Positions 36,399 through 45,159 of a stretch of 64,000 nt of DNA are shown piece by piece. Origin of the DNA: Pandoraea oxalativorans (lineage in GTDB: Bacteria > Pseudomonadota > Gammaproteobacteria > Burkholderiales > Burkholderiaceae); the NCBI RefSeq assembly GCF_000972785.3, contig NZ_CP011518.2:496001-560000 (forward strand), in the 5' to 3' direction. Below the pieces are notes generated by a model that was given only the letters and a program-made list of their open reading frames with translations, was not told the DNA's origin and ran no database searches. Position 1 is the first letter of the stretch. The number at the start of each line of letters is the position of its first letter. The translations under genes were made by a program, and so were the position numbers.

Positions 36399-36788
36399 TC
36401 AGAGGCCCGCCAGCCGGGCCCCGACGAATCCACCTACCGCCCCCGCAACCAACGCGAAGCCGACGAGCAGCAGCACGAAGCGCCGCGCCTTGCGCTCAAG
36501 CGCGAGGTTCGCCGCGACGAGCTGCGCCGCGCCATCATTGAGTTGATTGCCGATCTGCGCCGCCGCGTGGCGGCCAGCCTCGGTCAGCTTCGCGGCATTG
36601 TTGTCGATGACGGTCTCAAAGTTAAGCCGGGCGGCCAGAAACGCCTTACCGGCCGCGTCCGTGGTTGCCTGCTCCATCCTGGCGGCCAGCGTCTCATCCG
36701 CCTGCTCAAAGCGACGCACGAGCGCGTCCGCCTCCTGCAGCAGCTCGGCCATTAGCGCTTCGCGCGCGGTGGAGACATCAGTGGTCAT
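36399..36788 (-). CDS. stbC: StbC-like membrane protein
   Basis: 129 aa. The N-terminal 100 residues are helical and probably coiled-coil (LLQEADALVRRFEQADETLA). A single C-terminal transmembrane helix, FVLLLVGFALVAGAVGGFVG, ends the protein. Its position as third gene after stbA and stbB matches the stbABC operon of R388-type plasmids. There StbC is a membrane protein and stbABC as a whole concerns plasmid stability and conjugation. The assignment rests mainly on synteny. Confidence 0.7.
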   Translation of the reverse strand: MTTDVSTAREALMAELLQEADALVRRFEQADETLAARMEQATTDAAGKAFLAARLNFETVIDNNAAKLTEAGRHAAAQIGNQLNDGAAQLVAANLALERKARRFVLLLVGFALVAGAVGGFVGARLAGL

Positions 36789-36800
36789 GGCCCCTCCCGA

Positions 36801-37505
36801 TCACCTGAACAACGCCCGGTAGACGTTCTCGAGGTTCTTGTGGGCGGATCTGGCGAGTCGCTGGGCGCTGATCATGCTCACTGCGCGCGAGCGGGTCGCT
36901 TCATCACTCGCTTCGCGCAGCACGGCCCGATAGTCCGTGTCATCGGCGACAACGTCGGCGACGGATTTGTTCAGTCCCCGCAGCCGCTCGAAAATCTCGT
37001 TTTTGAACACCACGGCGTCTGCTCGCAGCGTGAAGCTGCGGGTGTCTTCATGCAGGCCGAAGATCGTGCGAAACAGGCGCGGCACGTCGCTCGCGTCTTC
37101 GAGTTCGACCTTGTTGAACACCACGCGGATTTTCTGGGCCGGCACGCCGAGGCCAGCCAGTGTCTCAATCGTGTTCACAGTGTCGGTTTGTTGCTTTTTC
37201 TCGCTCACCGCAGGCACCACGAAATAGTCAAACTCGTCGTGCGACCCTTCGAATTGGCCCATCTGTTTGATAAATTCCTCGACGTTGGACGCGCCCACGT
37301 CGACGATGGCCGAGTCCAGCATCATCAGGCCCTCTTGCAGCCCGCCGTAGTCGCGGCCCTTCAGGCGCAGCGCGCCGGTGTCGGCCGAGCCGGCATTGAG
37401 AGTCTCGATCTCGAACCTCGGCGCGTTCATGCGCGGCGCGAGCAGATGGTCGACCAGCGTGGTCTTACCCGGATTTCCGCTGAAATTTAAGACGGCGACT
37501 TTCAT
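36801..37505 (-). CDS. stbB: StbB, ParA-like ATPase
   Basis: 234 aa. The P-loop NFSGNPGKTTLV (residues 7-18) is a ParA/MinD-type motif but lacks the first signature Lys of the deviant Walker A. SAIVDVGASNVEEFIKQMGQ (about 66-85) and IRVVFNKVELED fit StbB of R388-like plasmids, a membrane-linked ATPase that affects conjugation and plasmid positioning. It overlaps stbA by 4 nt and is followed by stbC 12 nt later, so the three form an operon. Confidence 0.88.
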   Translation of the reverse strand: MKVAVLNFSGNPGKTTLVDHLLAPRMNAPRFEIETLNAGSADTGALRLKGRDYGGLQEGLMMLDSAIVDVGASNVEEFIKQMGQFEGSHDEFDYFVVPAVSEKKQQTDTVNTIETLAGLGVPAQKIRVVFNKVELEDASDVPRLFRTIFGLHEDTRSFTLRADAVVFKNEIFERLRGLNKSVADVVADDTDYRAVLREASDEATRSRAVSMISAQRLARSAHKNLENVYRALFR

Positions 37506-37960
37506 TTTCGGCTCCTTTCTTTCTCTATCGCGATACGCTCATAGCGCGCGATCCGTTCGGCCAGTTCTGCCGGATCGGGCTTCATCAGACGATCGATCTC
37601 CTGCACCGAGAGCGGTTCTCGCGGCGGGGGAGGCCCGCTATCTGTTGCGGGCGGGACATTCTCCTGCGACACGCCCGCCTCGGGCCGGGGTGACGCCGGT
37701 GCCGCGGCCGTCCGTGAGTCGACAGGCTCTGCCTGCCGCCCCGCGGACTTTGCCCGACGCTGCTTTCGGTATCGATACAGGTACGTCTTGAGCGTCTGGA
37801 ACGTCAGCTCGAAACCCGCATCTGTCAGTGCCCGGTGAATCGTGCCGAGCCGTACCCCTGCGGCGAGCTTCGCCTCGATCTGCGGCATCACTTCGCGTAA
37901 TTGCGCCGCTTTCGTGGTCGGTGCGGTCTGCTGGATAGCCTGTTGCGCGTCGGTCTTCAT
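37502..37960 (-). CDS. stbA: StbA-like DNA-binding protein
   Basis: 152 aa. An N-terminal helix-turn-helix region is around GVRLGTIHRALTDAGFELTF, followed by TLKTYLYRYRKQRRAKS, then a Pro/Ala-rich linker and a charged C-terminus. In R388 StbA binds repeats upstream of its operon, places the plasmid near the nucleoid and opposes conjugation. The repeat-rich gap 37961-38249 would be its likely binding region. The gene overlaps stbB. Confidence 0.8.
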   Translation of the reverse strand: MKTDAQQAIQQTAPTTKAAQLREVMPQIEAKLAAGVRLGTIHRALTDAGFELTFQTLKTYLYRYRKQRRAKSAGRQAEPVDSRTAAAPASPRPEAGVSQENVPPATDSGPPPPREPLSVQEIDRLMKPDPAELAERIARYERIAIEKERSRK

Positions 37961-38249
37961 TGTGAATTCGCCACCGTCGTCATGTTGTCCTCCACCTGTC
38001 CCCCGCTCGTCCTCTGTTTGTACCCAACCTGCCTACCTGATGTCCCCGCTTTGTCTTCTGTATGCCTTCTGTTTGTTCACGCTTTGTCCGCTTTCTGTCG
38101 CCGACACCCGACGGCCTTCGGCCTATATCGTATGAACGTCCTTAACCCTGGAGGTTTTTGGTCCCTTAACGGGCCCGAAAACCTCAATACACAGAACGCA
38201 CCCCTTACGGGGTCCACCGGGGCGCCGCCCGCGCTTTGATGGCCTCGGG
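37961..38249. promoter_or_regulatory. stbA-relaxase intergenic region with repeats and a long inverted repeat
   Basis: Contains repeated CGCTTTGTC (around 38056 and 38086) and TTCTGT words, candidate StbA sites or promoter elements. At 38151-38185 there is an imperfect inverted repeat with arms GAGGTTTT and AAAACCTC flanking TGGTCCC-TTAA-CGGGCCC. It lies just past the relaxase stop, so it could be a terminator for the tra operon or part of oriT. I cannot locate nic. Confidence 0.5.
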
Positions 38250-41222
38250 TTAGTCAAAGCGCCCGTACCCCGGCGGTTGCCTGCCGCGCGCCGGCGCCGT
38301 GCGCTGCGGCTCAAGCGGCCCAAGCGGCGCGCAGGGCTGTCGCGAGCGCGCCGACTGGCCGTCGAGCGCACCTTTTGGTGGCAACCCGGCCTCGCGCCGC
38401 GACAACTGTCGTTCGCGCTGGAGCGCCAGGGCCGTGCTCTTGTCGAAGCGCCGGGCAATGGCGTCCGGCAGCTCGCCCAGCGAATTCGTGTAGACGCGGG
38501 CCTCGCGCCGTGCTCGGCTGATGGCGACGTAATAAAGGTTCATCGACGTGGTGCGGCTCCTCGTATCGAGCGCAATCAGCGCCCGCTCACTGGTCAGGCC
38601 CTGCGCGCTATGAACGGTCGATGCGTAGGCGTACTCGAGGTGCAGCGGTCGGAGGGTCGGCAGCTCGAGCGAGCGCACCGGCCGCCCGTCGCGCTGCTCG
38701 AGCGATTCAAGCGTGAGCGCCCCGCGGCTCACACCGGCCACCCGCATGCGGTCGCCGTTGGTCAGGTCGCGCCCGGCATCGTTGCGATTAATTCGCACGG
38801 TATCGCCGACCGAGAGCTCGGCGCGCTCCAGATGGTAGACGCTGAGCCGCGTCGCGCAGCGCGGGTTGAGGGTGGCCGTCGTGCCGTCCGGGCGTCGCAG
38901 GAGCAGCATATTGCCCGGCAACGCCTCCCGGACGCGGTAAGTTTCGCCTCGCGTCAAACCGGCTTTCCGATAGTCTCGCTCCGGCTGTATCACCATGCCC
39001 GGCTGATAGCTCGGGGCAAAGCGACGCTGCGCCTGCGTCATGTCCACCCGCGTTAAAGTCTCGAACTCGCGGCCGACGCCCGTGAGCCCCAACGACTCAC
39101 GCACCATGCGGTTGATCTCGCGGCGGGCATCATTGGTGCCAGCGACGATCAGCGTATCGCGGCGATCGGCCTCGGTGAGCGCGATGTAGTCGGAGACGAT
39201 GGCGCGATGCCGCTCGGTCGGCTCCTTGTATTCTTTCACGTGGCTCACGTGCGCCAGCGACTGTGTGACGCGGCCCTCGGCGGCGTGTTCGACCGCGGCT
39301 TTGAGCGCGCGGTCTTCTTGCCGCGTAATCTGGCTGATGCGCGTGGTGGGCATACCGCCCTGCTGGAGCTGCGCGAACGGCTTGCCGGCCTCGATGGCCT
39401 CGGTCTGCTTGGTGTCACCGATCAGGACCATGCGCGCTCCGGCCTGCTCGACCGTGCGCATGAGTTGTTCCATCTGACGCGCGCCGACGACGCCGGCCTC
39501 GTCGAGCACGACGAGCGTCCGGGCGTTGACGGGCGTGTCCTTGGCGCGAAGAAAGCTCGCCAGCGTGTGCGCGTCGAGTCCCGCGCTCCTGAGCATCTTG
39601 ACCTGATTGCCGTACGGCGCGAGCGCGACGGTGCGGTAGCCCTCCCCGTCGGCCGACGCGTGTCGGATGAGCGCGACCGCCTGATTGACGGTGTAGGTTT
39701 TCCCGGTGCCGGCGTCGCCCTGAATGCCGACGAATCGGTGCGGCGTGGCGACGACGGTCTCGACCGCCAGACGCTGGTCAGCGTTCAGGGGGGAGCCCTC
39801 GAGCGCCGTTTTGACCGCTGCGGCGCTCAGGATCGGCGCCAGGGCGGCGCGGCCGGCATGCTCAATGGCGAGAATCGCCCTCTCACGCGCAAGCGCTTGA
39901 TGCGTCGTATAACGCCTCTCCACCGGCACGAGAGAACCGCGCCGAATGGCATGGGCGACATATTCGCGCGCCGCTTTGGGCGTGCATCCTTTGCTTTCGC
40001 GCAAATAACACGCCCAGCCGGCCGATGAGAGCACCGGAGCGTCGGTGGGCCCGGGCGCGGGTGTCGCCATGCGGTACGCCGGCACCGACTCGATCAGGGC
40101 CCCCTGGGCGACCCGCCGCCGAATCTCGGTCCGTACCTCTTCCATACCCGCCAGCCCGACTGCGCGGCGCAGGGCCGTCGCCGTGAGCGTACTTTCGCGC
40201 ACCACGGCCTCACGCTCGGTGAGGTGATTAATCGCGTACTGCACCACCGCCTGCGCCGGCGTGAGGCTTACGGGCAGGCTCATTGCCGCCGCGCGATCGA
40301 ACGCGCCGCGCGGACCGTCGCCGCGCCCGTCAGGCGGCGAGCGAGCGCCATAATCGATGCCCAGTTCGCGGCTTTTCTCGATCCAGTACTGTTTGACGAT
40401 CTGCCGGTCGGATTCGTCTTTACGCTGCCGTGTGGCGAGTGCCATCACCTGTTTTTCCAGGGTACTCGCGCTCGCGCGCGTCTTGCCCTCATTCGCCAGC
40501 GCCTGCTCGATGATGTGACTTCGTGCCGAAAACGCCTCAATCTGCTCGCGGCCGAGGTGGGCCAACTCAAAATTGCCCTTGTCGTCCACCACGCGAATTT
40601 GATAACCGATCGCCAGGAGCCCCTTAGCCAACTCCGCCTGGTAAATGGCATCGATCGCCTTTTTTGCGCCGAAAATGTCCTCGTTGGACAGCGCGCGCCA
40701 CGCGCCGTCGGCGCGCCGCGTCATGTTTAACACCACGGCGTGCGTGTGCAGTTGCGGGTCTTTGGCGCGGCTCATTTCGTGCCGGAATTTGCCGATGACC
40801 AACTTCCCGGTCCGCTCGTGACAACTCTTGCCCTGGACCTTCTTGCGCGCCTTGGCGAGCCGCTCGACCTGCTCGAGGGCGCGCGTGACGGCGCGGTCAT
40901 GCGCGGCACTGACCTGCCGGTCACCGGCGACAAGCGCCTGCATCGACACCGACTTGGGGGCCGAAAACGTGAGGTCCAGCCCCATACGCTTTTTGTGAGC
41001 GCTCCTGTCGAACGTCGTCTGGATGCGCTCGCCATTGGGCATCTGTCCATCGAGCAGGCGCGAAAACTGGGCCTGCTCGATTGGCCCGGTGAGCCCGAGC
41101 AGCCGTGCCGCTTCGCCCTGCCACTCGCCGCAATGTTCCTTGGCGTAGTAATCGTCGGCGGCTGCGAAATAATGCGCCGCCGCGTATTGGTTGTTGCCGC
41201 GAATCGGGGTCACGTTGAGCAT
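38250..41222 (-). CDS. trwC: MobF-family conjugative relaxase-helicase (TrwC-like)
   Basis: 990 aa, ATG 41222 after AAGGAGTGCGCC. The N-terminal relaxase domain has catalytic Tyr candidates Y13, Y18, Y25 and Y26. The metal-binding His triad is H148 in FRHEMSR plus H159 and H161 in DPQLHTH. TFSAPKSVS (residues 85-93) is the family motif. The helicase domain has Walker A GDAGTGKT (502-509) and Walker B VVLDEAGVVG, with SF1B motifs through YVAISRAR near the C-terminus. It nicks oriT, stays covalently bound to the 5' end and unwinds the transferred strand. It is followed by stbA and preceded by the coupling protein. Confidence 0.95.
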   Translation of the reverse strand: MLNVTPIRGNNQYAAAHYFAAADDYYAKEHCGEWQGEAARLLGLTGPIEQAQFSRLLDGQMPNGERIQTTFDRSAHKKRMGLDLTFSAPKSVSMQALVAGDRQVSAAHDRAVTRALEQVERLAKARKKVQGKSCHERTGKLVIGKFRHEMSRAKDPQLHTHAVVLNMTRRADGAWRALSNEDIFGAKKAIDAIYQAELAKGLLAIGYQIRVVDDKGNFELAHLGREQIEAFSARSHIIEQALANEGKTRASASTLEKQVMALATRQRKDESDRQIVKQYWIEKSRELGIDYGARSPPDGRGDGPRGAFDRAAAMSLPVSLTPAQAVVQYAINHLTEREAVVRESTLTATALRRAVGLAGMEEVRTEIRRRVAQGALIESVPAYRMATPAPGPTDAPVLSSAGWACYLRESKGCTPKAAREYVAHAIRRGSLVPVERRYTTHQALARERAILAIEHAGRAALAPILSAAAVKTALEGSPLNADQRLAVETVVATPHRFVGIQGDAGTGKTYTVNQAVALIRHASADGEGYRTVALAPYGNQVKMLRSAGLDAHTLASFLRAKDTPVNARTLVVLDEAGVVGARQMEQLMRTVEQAGARMVLIGDTKQTEAIEAGKPFAQLQQGGMPTTRISQITRQEDRALKAAVEHAAEGRVTQSLAHVSHVKEYKEPTERHRAIVSDYIALTEADRRDTLIVAGTNDARREINRMVRESLGLTGVGREFETLTRVDMTQAQRRFAPSYQPGMVIQPERDYRKAGLTRGETYRVREALPGNMLLLRRPDGTTATLNPRCATRLSVYHLERAELSVGDTVRINRNDAGRDLTNGDRMRVAGVSRGALTLESLEQRDGRPVRSLELPTLRPLHLEYAYASTVHSAQGLTSERALIALDTRSRTTSMNLYYVAISRARREARVYTNSLGELPDAIARRFDKSTALALQRERQLSRREAGLPPKGALDGQSARSRQPCAPLGPLEPQRTAPARGRQPPGYGRFD

Positions 41223-41232
41223 GGCGCACTCC

Positions 41233-42798
41233 TTACTTGACCTCGATCGCCGCTGCGCGATGCGGATAGTTCACATAGGGCAGCGTGATGCGGGCAATCG
41301 GAAAGTCCTCGGCAAACATGACGTAGCCGTGCAGATCGCGCAGGTTCGAGATTTCCGAGTCGAGCACGACCGGCTCGGGCGGACTGGCGAGCACCTGGCG
41401 GCTGAGGCCGGCCCCGCCCCGGCCGGCGTTGGACGTGACCTGGACGCGCTCGACGTGCTGCTTGCCGAGGATCTCGCTGGCCTTGTCCGCATTCAGCGCG
41501 TTCGACGCGCCGAAGATCAGATAGTTGCGAAAGCACGCGAGCAGCGTCTTGGCCGCGTCCGTGCCGTACGCTTCGTCGAGTTGCGCCCAATCCTGGATCG
41601 TGCCGACCATGCGCAGTCCGTGCTTGCGCCCCTTGGTGGCGGCCGGGACAAACGACTCAAGCTTGCCGAGCGACTCCAGCTCGTCGAGAAACAGCCACAG
41701 ACGGGCGCCGGTCATCGGCGCATAGCTCAGGATCGTGGCGCAAATCGTGTCGATCCACGCGGCCACCAGCGGCCTTTGCGCCGTGCGCATGTCTTCCCGC
41801 CACGTGATGAACAGATTGCCGGCATGCGGGGCGTGCACCCACGTGTGCAGCGAGAAGTCGCCCTGGCTCATGAAGCGCAGCGGGCGCACATACTTGTTCA
41901 TCATGAATTGGATTGAGGCGATGGCCTTCTCGGCGTTCACCCGAAAGTAGCCTTGCGAATCGGTGTTCTCGAGAAATTCGCGGATCGCCTCGCCATCCTC
42001 TCGCACCAGCAAATTTACGAGCCTGTCCTGATCGGGCGCGTCGGTCTCGACGAGCTTGCGCATGGTGTCGGCGAGCACGTCGCGCGCGTAGGCGCACCAT
42101 TGCTCATCATTCGGATCGACCTGCGGCGGGATCACGCTCTTGGCCATGCGGTCAAAGTCATGCACGCCCTTGACCTCGTTAAACAGCGTCCAGCCTGCCG
42201 TGCGGCGGTCGAACGGGTTGAGAATCGTGTCCCCGGGAAAGGCGAACTTTGAATAGAACGTGCCATTGGGGTCGATCACCGCCATCTTGTCGCGCCGCTT
42301 CACGGCCGAGGCGATCATGCTCTCCATGGCCACGGACTTGCCCGCGCCCACGGACGCGCAAATGAGCGTATTGCGATTCTCCAGACGGATCGGCATCGGC
42401 ATAGCCCCGACCATGATGGGGGCCAAAGCGGTCGCGGCCTCATCGTCCTTGCGCCGACGCCGGTTCTCGCGACGGTTGGCCGCGTTGACCTGACGCTTGA
42501 CGCGATGCCAGTTCGCCATGCGGGCGCCGCGCATCCAGCGGCGATACGGGGCGCCGCGGAAGCCGTCGTCACCGTATTCGTGCACCACGTAAGCGCTCGC
42601 TGCGGCGAGTCCCAACCCGAGCATCGCCCCGCCGGCGATCAGCGGATGGTGCGGGGTCATCCGCAGCACGGCGGTGAGTGCTTCGGGTAGCGGGCGAAGC
42701 GGGACATGCGCCGCCCACGCACCTGCGAGCCAGCCGGCGATCGGCAGACTGACGCCAAAGAGCAGCGTGGCATTTTCGACCTCATGTTTCTGCATCAC
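41233..42798 (-). CDS. virD4: Type IV coupling protein (TrwB/VirD4-like)
   Basis: 521 aa. Two N-terminal transmembrane helices lie at about residues 10-30 and 50-72. The ATPase has Walker A ASVGAGKS (148-155), VIDPNGTFY as the strand after it and Walker B RLWLFLDELESL. The family segment ATKGRKHGLRMVGTIQDWAQ follows. It is a membrane hexamer that links the relaxase-DNA complex to the VirB channel and pumps DNA. It ends 10 bp before the relaxase start. Confidence 0.95.
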   Translation of the reverse strand: MMQKHEVENATLLFGVSLPIAGWLAGAWAAHVPLRPLPEALTAVLRMTPHHPLIAGGAMLGLGLAAASAYVVHEYGDDGFRGAPYRRWMRGARMANWHRVKRQVNAANRRENRRRRKDDEAATALAPIMVGAMPMPIRLENRNTLICASVGAGKSVAMESMIASAVKRRDKMAVIDPNGTFYSKFAFPGDTILNPFDRRTAGWTLFNEVKGVHDFDRMAKSVIPPQVDPNDEQWCAYARDVLADTMRKLVETDAPDQDRLVNLLVREDGEAIREFLENTDSQGYFRVNAEKAIASIQFMMNKYVRPLRFMSQGDFSLHTWVHAPHAGNLFITWREDMRTAQRPLVAAWIDTICATILSYAPMTGARLWLFLDELESLGKLESFVPAATKGRKHGLRMVGTIQDWAQLDEAYGTDAAKTLLACFRNYLIFGASNALNADKASEILGKQHVERVQVTSNAGRGGAGLSRQVLASPPEPVVLDSEISNLRDLHGYVMFAEDFPIARITLPYVNYPHRAAAIEVK

Positions 42799-42845
42799 TG
42801 GCTCCCGATGGTGGGATGGTTTCGCCGGCCGGCGGCCGACCTATG

Positions 42846-43457
42846 CTAGTCACTCGGCCGGTACGGCCGGCCTTGCTCCCAGCGGCTTTGCCAGTGCGCA
42901 AGATACTGAGCGGCCAGCACGGGGTAATTCCACAGGACCAGCACGTTTTCGCTATTGCGCTTTGCGGCCCCCACGGTGAAATTGAAGCTCCCCGTCTCGA
43001 CGTGCAGGCCGTCGATGACCACGTATTTGTCGTGATGGACCGCGTAGACGCTGACCGTGCGGGTCGCAACGCCGGCGTTGACCAACAGGTTGAGCGCCTG
43101 CCGGGACGCGGTCGAACGGGTGCCCTTGTCATCGACTATGACCGCCACATCGACGCCGCGCCGCTTCGCATCGAGCAGGGCGCGGACCACGGGCGGCGAC
43201 GTGAAGAGGTAGCCAGCCAGGCGGATGGACGTAGTCGCGGCCCCCATCGCCTTGAGCACCAACGCTTCGCCGCCTGCCTCCGGCGAAAAAGCAACTTCCG
43301 CGACGCGAGCGGCTTCGGCAGTCGGCGCGCGCGCTGCGGATCCCGGCTCGGCGGAGGCCGTGTTATACCCGCCGGCTAAGCCGTCAAACGTGAGGCCGTG
43401 CGCCTCCGTCACAAAGGCGAAGGCCAACCAGGCGGCGCAAACGATAGATCGACGCAT
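42846..43457 (-). CDS. Periplasmic phospholipase-D-like nuclease (Nuc type)
   Basis: 203 aa from ATG 43457 (MRRSIVCAAWLAFAFVTEAHG), preceded by AGAGAGGAAAAG. The longer frame to 43673 has no site. A Sec signal peptide covers about residues 1-19. The HKD motif is HHDKYVVIDGLHVETGSFNF, giving HxKx4Dx6GSxN. Enzymes of this type on IncN/IncI-type plasmids are exported nucleases or phospholipases that act as dimers, one HKD each. Its place within the tra operon indicates a role in conjugation or entry DNA processing, which is not well defined. Confidence 0.88.
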   Translation of the reverse strand: MRRSIVCAAWLAFAFVTEAHGLTFDGLAGGYNTASAEPGSAARAPTAEAARVAEVAFSPEAGGEALVLKAMGAATTSIRLAGYLFTSPPVVRALLDAKRRGVDVAVIVDDKGTRSTASRQALNLLVNAGVATRTVSVYAVHHDKYVVIDGLHVETGSFNFTVGAAKRNSENVLVLWNYPVLAAQYLAHWQSRWEQGRPYRPSD

Positions 43458-43482
43458 CACTTTTCCTCTCTCGCTCTCTCGG

Positions 43483-44088
43483 TCACCAGCGCACGCGCTG
43501 TTGCCGAACGTTGTTGATAAACACGTCAATGGCACGCGGATTCTGGGGCGGCTGCCAGAGCACCTGCTCGAACACGTTGACCGTGACACTGTCGTCATAG
43601 CCGCCAATGGTATAAGTGCCGACCGGCTTGCCGACGCAGGCGCGCGGGCCTGTCCCGCCGCCACTCTGGCCACTTTGCGACTCGGAAATCTGCGGTTGAC
43701 CGCTTAACGTGTACTGCCCGCTGCCGTCCCAGCCTCTCCCGCCACTGCCGGGGTTGCCGCCATTGCCCACATTGCGCCGGCCCTGCACGACGTAGGCGCC
43801 GCGTGTGGCCGGCCGCAGCGGCGGAGGACATGGGTCGTAAGGGTCGTAGACCTGGCGGGCATAGCTGCCACCGTCGTTGCCATCCGCGAGGTCGCATGTC
43901 GGAAACGGTCGGCCCTTGTCCAGATCGTGGTAGAGCCGGTCGATCGGCGCCACGCATTCGGCGACCCCTTGGGGACCACCGTTCGATGCCGGATTCGCCA
44001 GGCACAACAGCACCTTGCAGCCAAAGTCGGAAGCGTGCGCGGAGGCGGCAGCGCCCACGATGAGCAGTGCGATAAGCCGATTCTTCAT
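43483..44088 (-). CDS. TrbM-like periplasmic conjugation protein
   Basis: 201 aa with a clear signal peptide (MKNRLIALLIVGAAASAHAS). The mature start DFGCKVLLCLANPASNGG followed by VAECVAPIDRLYHDL resembles TrbM proteins, with conserved CxxxxCL and a later Cys. A Gly/Ser-rich segment (GNGGNPGSGGRGWDGSG) precedes the C-terminal part. TrbM is a periplasmic component of some mating systems with no defined activity. The gene sits between the PLD nuclease and virB1. Confidence 0.65.
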   Translation of the reverse strand: MKNRLIALLIVGAAASAHASDFGCKVLLCLANPASNGGPQGVAECVAPIDRLYHDLDKGRPFPTCDLADGNDGGSYARQVYDPYDPCPPPLRPATRGAYVVQGRRNVGNGGNPGSGGRGWDGSGQYTLSGQPQISESQSGQSGGGTGPRACVGKPVGTYTIGGYDDSVTVNVFEQVLWQPPQNPRAIDVFINNVRQQRVRW

Positions 44089-44148
44089 CGCGTTGTCTCC
44101 TGATTTTCATATGCGAGCCAAGTGAGCTGTCTTTGGGCCACACGTCGC

Positions 44149-45159
44149 TCAATTCGCAAACTGCACGAAGGGAGCTTCCTTCTGAACATTGTTCGCCGTG
44201 GGGCGCTTTGTCCGCACCGCGCGTGCCTCACGAGGCGCGCCGACTTCTGGCCGGGCCACGGTGGCGTCGCGCGCGCCCTCGGCGCCTTTCAAATCCGCCG
44301 TACCTGACGTCACCCGTCGGACTTGCACCGCGGGGCTATCGGGCGTTCCGCCTGTCGAAAACGCGGACGAGGGCGTCGCCCGCTCTTCGTGCGATGGTGC
44401 GTCCGCGAAGAAAACCCATTGCGGCGGTGCACCGCCAGACTTGGCCGATCCCGCAGCCGCCCCGGCCGCCGGTAACGCCGGAATCGCCCCTTCGCTGCCG
44501 GGTGGTTGGGTCGCTTCGAGTGGCTCGATCGCCGGCACCACCGGGATCGGCGGCACCGCATCACTGGCGTGTGCCACGACCTTCTGCACATAGCTGGGCT
44601 GCCCCGCTTTGTCCGGGCGGAATCCGCGCGCAAAGTTGCCTGAGTAGTAGCAGCTGAATGCGGCGCGCAAGGCGTGCTGGTCGTCGCGCATTTGCGCCTT
44701 GGCCCGCGCATAACAATCCCTGAGGATGGCACCGCCCGTTTTGAGGTTGCGGCATGGATCGAACACCGTTTCGTAGGTTTCGCCGTACCTCGCAAGGTTG
44801 CCGCGATTCACCTGCCCGAGCCCCATCGAGAAATTGAAGCCCTTGCGCGCTAACTCGCGAGCCGTGGCGACCGCTTCGGCCAGATTGCGAGGCTGACGCT
44901 CGAGGCGCGCACCCACCACGCCGATGGCATAAGGGTTGCCCGAGGATTCCGTGCTCACCACGCCTCGCAGCGTGGACGGGTGAACGTCCGGCGCGCACTG
45001 AGCGGCCAAGGTCTCGAACGGGGTCTCGAGCAACGTCGCCGGCGGCTGCGATTGTGGCTGTGTCGGCGTGTGCGCACGCGCGGCGCATGGCAGCATCGGC
45101 AGCGCCACCACCACAGTGAGTACGCGCGCGGCGGTCGCCTTCCCGTTAAGCGCCTTCAT
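44149..45159 (-). CDS. virB1: VirB1-like lytic transglycosylase
   Basis: 336 aa from ATG 45159 (MKALNGKATAARVLTVVVAL), which has GGAG upstream and overlaps the virB11 end. A signal peptide ends near ARAH. The lysozyme-like SLT domain shows VVSTESSGNPYAIGVVG with the catalytic Glu in TESSG, FNFSMGLGQVNRGN (the usual GLMQIN region) and AFSCYYSGNFARGF. The C-terminal 150 residues are Pro/Ala-rich. It cuts peptidoglycan to let the channel assemble. In most virB operons virB1 is first, whereas here it follows virB11. Confidence 0.9.
   Translation of the reverse strand: MKALNGKATAARVLTVVVALPMLPCAARAHTPTQPQSQPPATLLETPFETLAAQCAPDVHPSTLRGVVSTESSGNPYAIGVVGARLERQPRNLAEAVATARELARKGFNFSMGLGQVNRGNLARYGETYETVFDPCRNLKTGGAILRDCYARAKAQMRDDQHALRAAFSCYYSGNFARGFRPDKAGQPSYVQKVVAHASDAVPPIPVVPAIEPLEATQPPGSEGAIPALPAAGAAAGSAKSGGAPPQWVFFADAPSHEERATPSSAFSTGGTPDSPAVQVRRVTSGTADLKGAEGARDATVARPEVGAPREARAVRTKRPTANNVQKEAPFVQFAN

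Noticed and set aside
39207-40028. 273-codon plus-strand open frame, and others across 38277-41916
   Set aside because: Opposite the relaxase and coupling-protein genes, with shadow-type composition and no ribosome sites.
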